Positions 8,076 through 15,796 are shown, counted from the first letter of the stretch. The stretch is 34,355 nt of DNA from Deltaproteobacteria bacterium (GCA_016875255.1 VGRU01000011.1:1-34355), one strand, 5' to 3'. Numbers and translations: made by a program. The notes: generated from the letters alone by a model not told the origin.

Positions 8076-8279
8076 CTAAGACGGAGCGGCTTCATACCCT
8101 GTATCCGTTATCGCTTTTACAATCTGGTCCGTGGCAACTGTCTTCGTATTTTCAAACCGGACCTCTCCTTTTTCAAGGTTCACCTGAACATTCTGAACTC
8201 CGTCCAATTGACTCAATGCTTTTGTCACAGACATCACACAATGCTGACAGCTCATCCCTTTTACTTTCAAAGTGGTCAT
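8076..8279 (-). CDS. Possible separately translated copper-chaperone (HMA/CopZ-like) protein from an internal start
   Basis: The last 67 residues of the cytochrome b fusion can also be made as an independent protein. ATG at 8279 is preceded by AAGGAGGAG with a 3-base gap, a near-perfect anti-16S match. The product starts MTTLKVKGMSCQHC, i.e. the start of a complete heavy-metal-associated domain with the Cu(I)-binding MxCxxC motif, and ends at a natural HMA boundary (TGYEAAPS). CopZ-type chaperones are about this size. The Shine-Dalgarno encodes the residues KEEI of the longer protein. Whether the internal start is used is an inference from sequence. Confidence 0.55.
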   Translation of the reverse strand: MTTLKVKGMSCQHCVMSVTKALSQLDGVQNVQVNLEKGEVRFENTKTVATDQIVKAITDTGYEAAPS

Positions 8280-9044
8280 GATCTCCTCCTTCGGTTCCCC
8301 AACGGCTTTAGGCTCTTGCTCCATAACCTCAGCCTTATCCTTATCCTCAGCCTTAACCTCAGCCTCAACCTTTCTTTTTATTAGTTCATCATACCAAACC
8401 GTATGTCGCTCTTTCACATATTCTATATCCACCTCTCCTGTGAAGATTGATTTAGTTAGAGGCCGGTTGACCTTAAAGATCAAAGCGGCCAGATGAGCCA
8501 TCACGCCAAGGAGAAAGAAGATGGTCGCAAAGGTATGGGTGAGGGTCATCGCCGTGATCAATCCCGGAGGCAGAAAGACTCCAGGCAGGTTTTTAATCAC
8601 TTTTACAATTCCTGTGAGAACCAGGATCAATCCGACGCCGCCTAAATAGGCATACGCGAGTCGTTGTTCAGGAAGGTACTTATCCGATTTCGGCTCCTTA
8701 CCAACTCCAAACATGCTTAAGAGGGTGACCAGGGAGGCCTTAAAATCTCCCTTTTTGAGAAGAAGCCCCTGGTGCCCCAGCCATCCATGGTAAATCGCAT
8801 GAAAGACCATAATGGAGACAAAGACGATTCCTGCGAGATAATGAATTTTTAGATTGATGAAGAAGTCTCCTGCCCAGCCCAGGCCCGGAATCTGGGTCAC
8901 CATATACCTTTTATACATGGGGAGTTCCCCAAAACCTGAGAAGATCAGAATGAAGCCGGAGATGGCCAGAGCCCAGTGTTCGATCAACTCAATAGAGCTG
9001 TGTCGAAGAATTACCTTTTTATCCTCGCTGATCCTTTCCTTCAT
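8076..9044 (-). CDS. Membrane cytochrome b (FdnI/HybB-like) fused to a C-terminal HMA metal-binding domain
   Basis: 322-residue predicted di-haem b-type membrane subunit that passes electrons between an exported Fe-S protein and the quinone pool. Four or more membrane helices span residues about 20-190, with candidate haem-ligand histidines H23, H68, H82, H170 and H184, as in formate dehydrogenase/hydrogenase gamma subunits. Residues 226-241 are a charged V/A/D-E/K linker encoded by eight tandem hexamers (8322-8369). From residue 256 there is a full HMA domain with GMSCQHC. ATG 9044 has an AGGAGGAGGA ribosome site and overlaps the stop of the upstream Fe-S gene by one base (TAATG). Fusion of HMA to this cytochrome family is unusual. 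Confidence 0.85.
   Translation of the reverse strand: MKERISEDKKVILRHSSIELIEHWALAISGFILIFSGFGELPMYKRYMVTQIPGLGWAGDFFINLKIHYLAGIVFVSIMVFHAIYHGWLGHQGLLLKKGDFKASLVTLLSMFGVGKEPKSDKYLPEQRLAYAYLGGVGLILVLTGIVKVIKNLPGVFLPPGLITAMTLTHTFATIFFLLGVMAHLAALIFKVNRPLTKSIFTGEVDIEYVKERHTVWYDELIKRKVEAEVKAEDKDKAEVMEQEPKAVGEPKEEIMTTLKVKGMSCQHCVMSVTKALSQLDGVQNVQVNLEKGEVRFENTKTVATDQIVKAITDTGYEAAPS
8322..8369 (-). repeat. In-frame hexamer array inside the cytochrome b/HMA gene
   Basis: Eight exact-register hexamers on the minus strand with consensus GNTNAG (forms GTTGAG, GCTGAG, GTTAAG, GATAAG; final unit GTTATG). They encode the alternating linker VEAEVKAEDKDKAEVM. The period of 6 keeps the reading frame, unlike the period of 7 seen in most spacer arrays of this window. 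The same word style (GGTTAAGG-like) appears in the intergenic arrays at 14042-14164. Confidence 0.85.
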
Positions 9045-10036
9045 TACTTCTCCTCCTCCTTCTTCTCTCCCCTCCTGTGATAAATGGCAAGGCCGATTGC
9101 ACCCAGCGCACTGATGAGGGGGGCGATGAGAAAACCTTTGGCCCATTCATTCACCTCACGAAGCGGGTTTAGAACCTTTCCCATCGTAAGATTCGATTTC
9201 GCCTCCTTCAATTTTGAATCGATCTTTTCAAAAGGGGTTTTACTCACATAGATCGTGGCGGTTCCGCCATTCTCTTTTTCTCCGTAGATGAAACCATTGA
9301 CCTCCTTGGCTCTCTCCTGGGCCATCTTCAGGATTTCGTCCCTTCTTCCGAAATAGAGGGGCTTTTTTGCTCCCAGCCTCTTTTCACAGGCCTCCACGCA
9401 GGCAGGCATTTGCCCTTTTTTGATCCGGTCATGGCAGAGATCGCATTTATACATCACTCCGCCCCCGGCAGGCAGGGGTTGAAGTTTGAGATAGAGTCCC
9501 ACGCCGCTCTGTCTCTGAGGGATATGCCATGGGCAGACCGCTTTGCATTTGGCTCCTCCCATACAGAGGTCATGATTGATCACCACGGACCCATCCGAGT
9601 ATTTATTCAGGGCGCCGAAGGGACAGAGATGAGCGCAGGGTGGGTTGTCGCAGTGCATACACCGTCGAGGGACGAAGATTTCCTCTCCTTCCATCTCGAC
9701 TTTCTGCACCGTTGTCCAGTTATATGGGGTAAGCTGATGGATCACATCCCTCTTTCTCGACCAGTCGTCGTGGGTCTTCTGAGGCCAGAGGTCTTTGATC
9801 GGTTCTTTTGGGTCGGGAAATTTCTTCTCATTCTCCTTCCGGCACGCTTCCACGCATTTTGGGACGGGTTCGTTTTTACATCCATCACATTTGGTCAGAT
9901 CGATCAGGGTGGCATAGGTTCCGGGTTTCGCAGACGCGGTCTCAACCATTCCCGCAGTGCAGGCTGCACCAATGGCTGTCACCATCGCCCCCTTCTTAAG
10001 AAAACTCCTTCTTGTTAAACCCTGTTTGCTATTCAT
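9044..10036 (-). CDS. Tat-exported 4x[4Fe-4S] ferredoxin-type electron-transfer subunit (HybA/FdnH-like)
   Basis: Periplasmic iron-sulfur subunit, 330 residues. It starts with a twin-arginine signal (LTRRSFLKKG, RR at 9-10) and an Ala-rich stretch ending ASA. Cysteine groups for four clusters follow: KCDGC...KCVEAC, CMHCDNPPCAHLCPFGA, CMGGAKCKAVCP and CDLCHDRI...CVEACEK. A C-terminal hydrophobic helix (FLIAPLISALGAIGLAIY) anchors it in the membrane next to the cytochrome b encoded downstream with a 1-base overlap. ATG 10036 follows GAGGGGTGA. This beta/gamma pair normally serves a molybdenum, tungsten or NiFe catalytic subunit; none is encoded in the window, so the electron source is unknown. 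Confidence 0.9.
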   Translation of the reverse strand: MNSKQGLTRRSFLKKGAMVTAIGAACTAGMVETASAKPGTYATLIDLTKCDGCKNEPVPKCVEACRKENEKKFPDPKEPIKDLWPQKTHDDWSRKRDVIHQLTPYNWTTVQKVEMEGEEIFVPRRCMHCDNPPCAHLCPFGALNKYSDGSVVINHDLCMGGAKCKAVCPWHIPQRQSGVGLYLKLQPLPAGGGVMYKCDLCHDRIKKGQMPACVEACEKRLGAKKPLYFGRRDEILKMAQERAKEVNGFIYGEKENGGTATIYVSKTPFEKIDSKLKEAKSNLTMGKVLNPLREVNEWAKGFLIAPLISALGAIGLAIYHRRGEKKEEEK

Positions 10037-10061
10037 AAATTCACCCCTCTAACCCTCCACC

Positions 10062-10132
10062 CCCCCTTTAGCAAAGGGGGAGAAGGGGGATTTTTATTCC
10101 GCAATCCGCATTCCGCAATCCGCATTCAGCAT
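10062..10132. repeat. G/C hairpin plus TCCGCAW heptamer array
   Basis: The 101-bp spacer between csoR and the Fe-S gene has two parts. CCCCCTTT (10062-10069) and AAAGGGGG (10073-10080) form an 8-bp hairpin with a 3-base loop, of a type common between bacterial genes. Then 10098-10132 is five exact-register heptamers, TCCGCAA or TCCGCAT alternating, last one TCAGCAT. Only one arm of the heptamer family is present here. Confidence 0.82.
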
Positions 10133-10137
10133 TTGCC

Positions 10138-10419
10138 TTATGCCCAATCGATATACCTTGACATGGCTGCCTGAAACTCTTTCAGGGATTCACCCCGTTT
10201 CATCCCCGGCTCTTTTCTGGTCTTCTCCAGGCATTCTTCCAGATGGGTTTGGATGATGATCGCCCCGACCTTTTTAATGGCCGCCGTGGCCGCCGCACTT
10301 TGCATCAGGATGTCCTGACAGGCCGCTCCCTCTTCGACCATCCTCTGAAGGCCCCTTATCTGCCCCTCAATTCTTTTCAGCCTTGCCAGGATGTCCCTTT
10401 TGGGTCTCTCCTGTTCCAT
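10138..10419 (-). CDS. csoR: CsoR-type copper-sensing transcriptional repressor
   Basis: 93-residue all-helical repressor of the CsoR/RcnR/FrmR (DUF156) family. It opens with the DNA-binding RLKRIEGQIRGLQRMV segment and shows the Cu(I) CsoR residue pattern: C34 (GAACQD), then H59 and C63 (THLEEC, spacing His-x3-Cys), with no N-terminal His as in nickel-sensing RcnR. Cu(I) binding is expected to release the operator. ATG 10419 is chosen because the frame upstream runs through the promoter and operator; GGGAGGG gives the ribosome site. The operator palindrome overlaps this site, so autoregulation is likely. The downstream HMA domain supports copper as the signal. Confidence 0.9.
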   Translation of the reverse strand: MEQERPKRDILARLKRIEGQIRGLQRMVEEGAACQDILMQSAAATAAIKKVGAIIIQTHLEECLEKTRKEPGMKRGESLKEFQAAMSRYIDWA

Positions 10420-10421
10420 AC

Positions 10422-10440
10422 TATACCCTCCCATGGTATA
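10422..10440. promoter_or_regulatory. Probable CsoR operator
   Basis: Perfect inverted repeat TATACC-N7-GGTATA with a G/C tract between the arms, the form of known CsoR-family sites. It lies just downstream of the -10 box, at the predicted transcription start, and covers the csoR ribosome binding site. Bound repressor would block both transcription initiation and elongation. Confidence 0.75.
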
Positions 10441-10445
10441 AGGAT

Positions 10446-10474
10446 ATATTAACCACATTCCCTTTATTTGTCAA
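10446..10474 (-). promoter_or_regulatory. Sigma-70 promoter of csoR operon
   Basis: On the minus strand TTGACA (10474-10469), 17-bp spacer, TAATAT (10451-10446): near-consensus. Start predicted near 10439, inside the CsoR palindrome. Confidence 0.85.
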
Positions 10475-10521
10475 GGGAAATATTTATTGATGATTGCAAA
10501 ATGAGCGGGGGTATATGATTT

Positions 10522-11508
10522 CTACTCTTTTTTGAAAAGGGTCCCCAGCGAGGCGGGGGGGGAGGTTTGAAGGGCCTTGAGCGTGCGGATCAGGAATCGT
10601 CGCAGGCCTTCGGGCAAACGGTTCAAAACCCGCTTCGTCCAATCCGCATTCCCGAACGTGACCAGGACCAGGGTGAGGATCATGATCGGAAAAGGCAGGG
10701 TGGAGAAAAGCTGTGTGGGGATATCGGGCATCAGGCTCTGTAAAAAATTGACGGCGGTCTGCAGACCGACGAAGAGAAAGGCTCCCAGGGCCGCACGGAT
10801 CGGATGCCAGCCTCCGAAGATGACGATGGCCAGGGCGATCCAGCCCGTCCCCTCGATTCCATAAGGCCTGGCCCAGCCGGGTTTGACCATGAGCGAAAAG
10901 CTCGCTCCGCCCAATCCGACCATGGCGCCGCCGATAAGCGTATAGAGGTATCGCATAGCCGTCACATTGACCCCGCGCACATACGCGGCCGCGGGCCGCT
11001 CTCCCAGGCCCAGCAACTTGAGCCCGGGTTGTGTCTTATAGATGAAAGCCCATACCATCACCACGGCCATGAGGCTGAGATAGACCACAGGATTCTGATC
11101 GAAAAGAACCGGCCCGATCACAGGAAGATCGGAAAGCCTGTGGATGGCCAGGTGAGGGACCTGAGGTCCGGGGATATGGGCATAGGCCCTGCCCAGCACA
11201 TAAGCCAGGTCCCGGCATAACAGGGTCAGAACAAAACCTATTGCCACCTGGGGTTGATGAAGGGTCAGGCTCACAAAGGCGATGATTCCTGCGATGAGGC
11301 TTCCCGCCACCATCCCTGCCAAGAATCCGGCGATGACGCTATCCGTCTGGAGGGCAACAACAAACCCGATCATAGCCGTGAGCAGAAGCGAGCCATCCAG
11401 AGAGAGATTGATGACGCCGGCCTTCTCCGTAATCGTTTCGCCAAGCACGGCAAAGAGAATTGGAGGCGAGGCAGCCAGGACTGAACCGATGAGAATTGAG
11501 AAATCCAT
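10522..11508 (-). CDS. BMP-family (nucleoside/simple-sugar type) ABC transporter permease, NupQ/YufQ-like
   Basis: Inner-membrane permease of about 328 residues with roughly nine hydrophobic segments. The N-terminus (ASPPILFAVLGETITEKAG and INLSLDGSLLL) is the classic signature of the second permease in PnrA/BmpA nucleoside importers. It is the last gene of a four-gene minus-strand operon (binding lipoprotein, double ATPase, permease, permease) and starts 3 bp after the first permease ends. The transporter family imports purine nucleosides or riboflavin-like compounds in characterised species; the substrate here is unknown. Confidence 0.92.
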   Translation of the reverse strand: MDFSILIGSVLAASPPILFAVLGETITEKAGVINLSLDGSLLLTAMIGFVVALQTDSVIAGFLAGMVAGSLIAGIIAFVSLTLHQPQVAIGFVLTLLCRDLAYVLGRAYAHIPGPQVPHLAIHRLSDLPVIGPVLFDQNPVVYLSLMAVVMVWAFIYKTQPGLKLLGLGERPAAAYVRGVNVTAMRYLYTLIGGAMVGLGGASFSLMVKPGWARPYGIEGTGWIALAIVIFGGWHPIRAALGAFLFVGLQTAVNFLQSLMPDIPTQLFSTLPFPIMILTLVLVTFGNADWTKRVLNRLPEGLRRFLIRTLKALQTSPPASLGTLFKKE

Positions 11509-11511
11509 TCT

Positions 11512-12558
11512 TCACCCTTCGCGCTGAAACCATCGGGAGCGAATCCCGTGTATGACGAGAATGGAGAGGACCAGCATCCCCTGGATCACTCCTCCGAGAG
11601 AGGAGTCCAGTTGTCGCTGAAGCGGCAGCTGGAGGCTCCCCATTGAAATGGCCGCAAAGAAGAAGGAGATCGGCACACTCCAGAATGCTTTGAGGTTTGC
11701 CAAGAGGACGACGAGTATGGCCAGGTATCCGTAACCGCTTGAGATCAGAGGAAAGAGATTATGGCGCGCGCTTGTTCCCACGATAAGGATCCAGCCCGCC
11801 AGACCCGCGAGAGCGCCACAGAGGCCAAAGGCCAAAAAGATGTTTCGATCCACGGAGATTCCCTTCAAGAAAGCAGCCCTTACATTCATGCCAATCGCCC
11901 TCAACTGGAGTCCGAAATGGGTGCCTCTGAGCGCGATGGCAACCGAGGTGATCGCCATCAATCCCAGGAGGATTTCGATGGGACTGGCCTGAAACTCTTT
12001 TAAGGACGGCAGCCAGAGCGAAGGAGGAAAAGGTTCTGTTCCGCTTGTCGATCCGATGCCCGGCCTCTTCCACGGCCCCAGAACGAGATAGACCGTGAGG
12101 CTGCCCGCGATGAAGTTGAGTCCCAGACCGCCAAAGATCTCATTCACATTGCCATAGCGCCTCAGCCCACCGACCAGCATTCCCCACAATGCGCCGCCCG
12201 CAAGGCCTGCCATCCCGGCCAGAATGAGAACAGCGGAAGGAGGAAGGGAGCCCTGCAACGCTTGCATCAACCCCGTAGCAAAGACTGCGCCCATCACGAT
12301 CTGACCTTCGATCCCGATGTTCCACAGGCCTGCCGCAAAGGTGATCAGCAATCCTGCCGAGCAGAGAAGCACTGGAGCCCAGGTTGTCATCACATAGGCC
12401 AGCTTGGCCCAGGAGCCGAAAGCGCCGTACAGGATGAGCGAGAAGGCGTCCAGCGGTGAGGCGGACAAAACCATGAAGATCATCGCGCTCAAAAGAAGCG
12501 CCATCAGGATCGCAGAGATCCGGAGCAGGAGGGTTTGATGAATCCATCTGTTATCCAA
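11512..12558 (-). CDS. BMP-family ABC transporter permease, NupP/YufP-like
   Basis: First permease of the nucleoside-type importer, about 348 residues, many membrane segments, with LICSAGLL-like/GLWNIGIEGQIVMGA region typical of the family (family signature 'NIGIEGQ' at the first cytoplasmic loop). Start choice: a TTG at 12558 overlaps the stop of the ATPase gene (TTGGATAA) and has CGGAGG about 8 bases upstream, so coupled translation is likely. An ATG at 12612 would give a 62-bp overlap and 18 extra unconserved residues. Works with the permease at 10522 as a heterodimer and with the ATPase upstream. Confidence 0.88.
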   Translation of the reverse strand: MDNRWIHQTLLLRISAILMALLLSAMIFMVLSASPLDAFSLILYGAFGSWAKLAYVMTTWAPVLLCSAGLLITFAAGLWNIGIEGQIVMGAVFATGLMQALQGSLPPSAVLILAGMAGLAGGALWGMLVGGLRRYGNVNEIFGGLGLNFIAGSLTVYLVLGPWKRPGIGSTSGTEPFPPSLWLPSLKEFQASPIEILLGLMAITSVAIALRGTHFGLQLRAIGMNVRAAFLKGISVDRNIFLAFGLCGALAGLAGWILIVGTSARHNLFPLISSGYGYLAILVVLLANLKAFWSVPISFFFAAISMGSLQLPLQRQLDSSLGGVIQGMLVLSILVIHGIRSRWFQREG

Positions 12559-14014
12559 AGCCTTTGCCTCCGATCGATTCGCCAAGCTGAAACAGGCTGG
12601 CGCCGCAGGCATCCATCACCTTTACTTTTCCGCCGAAGAAGATCAGGATTCGGTCGCTCCGGTCGAGCAGTTCCTCCGGATCCGAAGAGATGAAGAGGAT
12701 GGCGGTGCCCTCCCGGGTGCGGGCCTGCAATAATCTCCAGATATATTCCACGGACTCCATGTCCAGTCCCCGCGTAGGGTGCTCCATCAATAGAAGCTTG
12801 GGTTGGGGAGGAAGGAGGGAAAGAAGTGTTCTCTGTTGATTGCCTCCTGAAAGTCCTTCTACGAGAGTTGTTGGCTGGCCTTTGATGTTGAACTCCCGGA
12901 TGCGTTGAGAAGCCTTTTCTCCTGCTCTATTCCAGTCAATAAAAAAAGCCGGGTTCGTTTCAATCAAAGCCATATGCTCGGCCAATGTCATCCCTGCGAT
13001 GAGTCCTTCCTCCAGACGGCCTGCAGGCATGTAACCTACGCCTGCCTCGATGAAGTCCTGATAGGGTCTTCCGGTCAAATCCTGATGGTCAATCCATATT
13101 CGGCCGACCGAAGGCTTTAACAATCCGGCGCAACCTCTTAAGACCATTTGCTGGCCGCTTCCCTCCAGCCCGGTAAGCCCGACCACCTCGCCTTCCCGGA
13201 CCTTAAGAGAGAGACCCTTCACCTCCAGCCGCCAGTCGCTCAGTGTAATATCCTGGAGTTCGAAAATGGGCTCTCCGAGAGTCACTTCACACCGTTTCCC
13301 AATGGTGAAAGCCTGGCCGAACATCATCTTCACCAATTCCTCTGTCGGACAATCTGCGGCCGCTTCGCCTGCGACCTTCCCGTGAGCCAGAACCGTCACT
13401 TTGCCGCACAGGCCTTTCACCTCATCCAGCTTATGTGAGACAAAGAGGATGGTCTTCCCCTCCCCTGTCAATCGATTCAGCGCATTAAAGAGATTCTCTC
13501 TCTGCTGGGCTGAAATGGCTGTGGTCGGCTCATCCAGAATGAGAACGCTCACCCCAAGCGCTAACAAGCGAATGATTTCGAGTTGCTGACGTTCTCCGAT
13601 GCTCAGATCAGAGACCCGCGCCTCCGGATCGAGTTTGAAGCCAAACCGGTCAGCTAATTCATTCAGTCTGTCCTTGTGATGTTTCCGATCGAGCAGGAAT
13701 TCTCGGGGAGACCCCAACAAGAAATTGTCTATGACACGGAGGGCTGGAAAATCGAGCGGGTCCTGATGAAGCATCCCAACGCCCAGAGCAACCGCTTCCG
13801 CAGGGGAGTGGAAACGGACCGTCTTGCCGTCCAATAGAATCTCCCCGCGATCAGGAGAGAGAAAACCGGAGAGGACCTTCATCAGCGTGCTCTTGCCTGC
13901 TCCGTTCTCACCCAGCAGTCCATGAAGAGTGCCTGGCTCCACTGTCAGAGTCACGCCGTCATTGGCAGGGATGGGTCCAAAATGTTTGTGGATGTTTTTG
14001 AGCTCGACCTTCAT
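12551..14014 (-). CDS. BMP-family ABC transporter ATPase with two ABC domains (NupO/YufO-like)
   Basis: 487-residue fused double ATPase of the RbsA/NupO class. Domain 1: Walker A GENGAGKST, signature LSIGERQQLEI, Walker B VLILDEPTTAIS. Domain 2: degenerate Walker A lacking the Lys (GLEGSGQQ), signature LSGGNQQR, Walker B-like LLLMEHPTRGLD with His where a Glu is usual. A degenerate second site is normal for this family. It energises the two permeases downstream. No clear ribosome site precedes ATG 14014; the upstream 295-bp gap to the binding protein is filled by repeat arrays, which may uncouple expression of the abundant lipoprotein from the membrane components. Confidence 0.93.
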   Translation of the reverse strand: MKVELKNIHKHFGPIPANDGVTLTVEPGTLHGLLGENGAGKSTLMKVLSGFLSPDRGEILLDGKTVRFHSPAEAVALGVGMLHQDPLDFPALRVIDNFLLGSPREFLLDRKHHKDRLNELADRFGFKLDPEARVSDLSIGERQQLEIIRLLALGVSVLILDEPTTAISAQQRENLFNALNRLTGEGKTILFVSHKLDEVKGLCGKVTVLAHGKVAGEAAADCPTEELVKMMFGQAFTIGKRCEVTLGEPIFELQDITLSDWRLEVKGLSLKVREGEVVGLTGLEGSGQQMVLRGCAGLLKPSVGRIWIDHQDLTGRPYQDFIEAGVGYMPAGRLEEGLIAGMTLAEHMALIETNPAFFIDWNRAGEKASQRIREFNIKGQPTTLVEGLSGGNQQRTLLSLLPPQPKLLLMEHPTRGLDMESVEYIWRLLQARTREGTAILFISSDPEELLDRSDRILIFFGGKVKVMDACGASLFQLGESIGGKGFG

Positions 14015-14041
14015 GGATGTATTGGAAAATAAGAGTTCATG

Positions 14042-14290
14042 GGTGAAGGTAATGGTAAGGATGCCGGTCTTATTGCTGGGTTAGGTCATTTGGCTTTAAT
14101 GCTTTGGCCATAACCTTTACCCTTCGCCCAAACTGGCCTCCAAACCTTAACCCTAACCTTCACCAAAGGACTGTTTTCATAGTTTGAAGACGGAAACGCA
14201 TGCGCCATGAAACATTATAAAGAAAGACGAATGAAAGCAAATTTTCCGAATCGTTCATTGGAATCATTCGCCGTCATTCGTCTCATTGGA
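14042..14290. repeat. Hexamer inverted arrays and CATTNG words between binding protein and ATPase genes
   Basis: This is the 295-bp gap inside the minus-strand transporter operon. 14042-14060 is three hexamers GGTGAA, GGTAAT, GGTAAG. 14145-14164 is the same word family on the other strand (minus-strand reading GGTGAA, GGTTAG, GGTTAA), making inverted arms about 85 bp apart; an additional copy lies near 14110-14121. A second stretch, about 14225-14289, repeats CATTSG-like words with AGACGAATG and CATTCGTCT arms. No ORF or clear promoter was found in the gap. Confidence 0.72.
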
Positions 14291-14309
14291 CAATAACAAA
14301 AACAGAGGG

Positions 14310-15536
14310 CTATTTACTCGCCCCTTCCATTCCTTTCAGGAGTTGCGGAAAGTACCAGACCTGAAGATCGGTGGCTGTCTCACCCTCTTTCAGATAGGTT
14401 TTCCCATCCTGGAATTGGAGCGGGCCCTTGAAGAGATTGATTGAGCCATCCGCTAGCCCTTTGATAAACCCATCCACCTTCTCGGCATTCTCCTGGCTCA
14501 ACCCTTTGCTCTTTACAAAACCCACGGCGCTTGTATCCGGATGATTGATATCTTTCCAATCCGGACCATTCCAGTCCCAGTACTGAGCCCATTTGCCTTC
14601 CATCACCATCTTCACCGCCTTCACGTAAGCCGGACCCCAGTTAAAATAGGGCACTCCCAGGCAAGCTTCTTCAGCCTCTTTGCAGGCCTCCTTGTAATCA
14701 TACTGGATGGCCCGGACTTTTTTTCCGGCTTTGGACATCTTGTTCGCTTCGACGAGCGCTTCAGTCGTGTCAATGCCGGAGATCACCACATCATAACCGC
14801 TTTTGTAAAAATCAGCCGCCACTTTCGTCGGATCAAGGGTCTGGCCCGGAATATTAAACCAGAACCCGATCCAGGTGACCTTGAACTTCAACTTCTTCGG
14901 GTCTTTTTTCAGGATATTCGTCCACGCATATTTCGCTCCGAGGTAGGCTGATGCCGCCAACCGCCGGGTTTCATCATTAATAAGAGGACCAAGGTAACCG
15001 ATCTTGCCCGTCTGTGTTGTCAGTGCGGCGGAAGCTCCGGCGATCATCTTTGCATACTCCATTCTTCCCATCACGTTGCTCAGGTTGTTGGGAGCCTTAT
15101 AATCTTTGCCCTCTTTCCACGCGTGATCCCCCGAAACATTGACGAAGGGAGTATTGGGATACTTTTTAGCCGCCTCGAGCGTGCCATCCTTAAAGTCGTC
15201 CGAAGTGGTGAAGATGATCTTGGCGCCCTTGGAGATCAGATCTTCCGCCACCTGTGGAATGGTCACCCCGGGTTTTGCGCCGGGATTGACATTGTCCACA
15301 TAGATCATCTTCGAGTTGGGTATCTTTGATTCGACATACTTGCCGCCCATATAGTGGGCTTCGCTCCAGCCATGATCGTTATACGGACCGACCAGAATGA
15401 CACCAAAGACAAAAGGCGCAGCCTCCTCGGCTTTCTTTACAGGCTCCGGTTTCTTCTTCTCTCCGCAGGCCGAAAGCGCCAGAGTAAGGCAGGCGACCAA
15501 GGCTAATGCAATCCGGATTTTTCTTCGGTTCCTCAT
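14310..15536 (-). CDS. BMP/PnrA-family substrate-binding lipoprotein of ABC importer
   Basis: Exported binding protein of 408 residues that captures ligand for the ABC importer encoded downstream. A basic N-terminus and hydrophobic stretch end in the lipobox LSAC (Cys24 would be lipidated), followed by a Lys/Glu/Pro linker. The body has BMP-family features: FGVILVGPYNDHGWSEAHY, then DLISKGAKIIFTTSDDF, then IGYLGPL and GYDVVISGIDTTEALVEA. ATG 15536 has GGAGGGGG upstream. It heads the operon; a promoter is at 15581-15610. Characterised relatives bind purine nucleosides; this protein carries a longer central region, so other ligands are possible. Confidence 0.92.
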   Translation of the reverse strand: MRNRRKIRIALALVACLTLALSACGEKKKPEPVKKAEEAAPFVFGVILVGPYNDHGWSEAHYMGGKYVESKIPNSKMIYVDNVNPGAKPGVTIPQVAEDLISKGAKIIFTTSDDFKDGTLEAAKKYPNTPFVNVSGDHAWKEGKDYKAPNNLSNVMGRMEYAKMIAGASAALTTQTGKIGYLGPLINDETRRLAASAYLGAKYAWTNILKKDPKKLKFKVTWIGFWFNIPGQTLDPTKVAADFYKSGYDVVISGIDTTEALVEANKMSKAGKKVRAIQYDYKEACKEAEEACLGVPYFNWGPAYVKAVKMVMEGKWAQYWDWNGPDWKDINHPDTSAVGFVKSKGLSQENAEKVDGFIKGLADGSINLFKGPLQFQDGKTYLKEGETATDLQVWYFPQLLKGMEGASK

Positions 15537-15580
15537 AGAATCCCCCTCCTCAAGTAAAATTTTAAGTCTGAAGTGAGAGC

Positions 15581-15610
15581 AGTATAATATAAAGGCCGCA
15601 GGGGTGTCAA
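15581..15610 (-). promoter_or_regulatory. Sigma-70 promoter of the BMP transporter operon
   Basis: Minus strand TTGACA (15610-15605), 18-bp spacer, TATACT (15586-15581); an overlapping TATTAT gives a 15-bp spacing. A second TTGACA hexamer lies at 15650-15645. The start codon of the lipoprotein is about 45 bp downstream. Confidence 0.65.
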
Positions 15611-15666
15611 AGAAAAAAGGCTTGAGGAGATAACCCTAACATATTGTCAAAAAGGTCATAAAATAG

Positions 15667-15700
15667 TTCAAAAAAATGGCTCCTTAGTCATTTTTTTGAA
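15667..15700. promoter_or_regulatory. 12-bp palindrome, candidate enhancer site for the sigma-54 promoter
   Basis: Perfect inverted repeat with arms TTCAAAAAAATG (15667-15678) and CATTTTTTTGAA (15689-15700) and a 10-base centre. Its centre is about 100 bp upstream of the predicted start of the sigma-54 promoter at 15758, the usual distance for binding sites of NtrC/PilR-type activators. The A/T-rich stem could instead be a weak terminator. Confidence 0.5.
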
Positions 15701-15757
15701 TTTTAGTTTAAATAGAAAAAGCTATAAAATCAATTGGTTATTTAATTATGATCCGTT

Positions 15758-15773
15758 TGGCACTGAAATTGCT
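15758..15773 (+). promoter_or_regulatory. Sigma-54 (RpoN) promoter upstream of the riboswitch
   Basis: TGGCACTGAAATTGCT matches the -24/-12 consensus TGGCAC-N5-TTGCW with exact GG-N10-GC spacing. The predicted start is near 15784, some 13 bases before the riboswitch begins. Requires an activator ATPase; none is encoded in the window. Confidence 0.82.
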
Positions 15774-15796
15774 CTATATTACTTAAAAATTAAATA

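Noticed and set aside
7826..8281. 151-codon plus-strand frame
   Set aside because: Runs antisense through FmdB, the heptamer spacer and the HMA domain; no start signal and no family resemblance.
12559..12612. ATG 12612 as start of the first BMP permease
   Set aside because: It would create a 62-bp overlap with the ATPase gene and add an unconserved N-terminus; TTG 12558 has a better-placed ribosome site.
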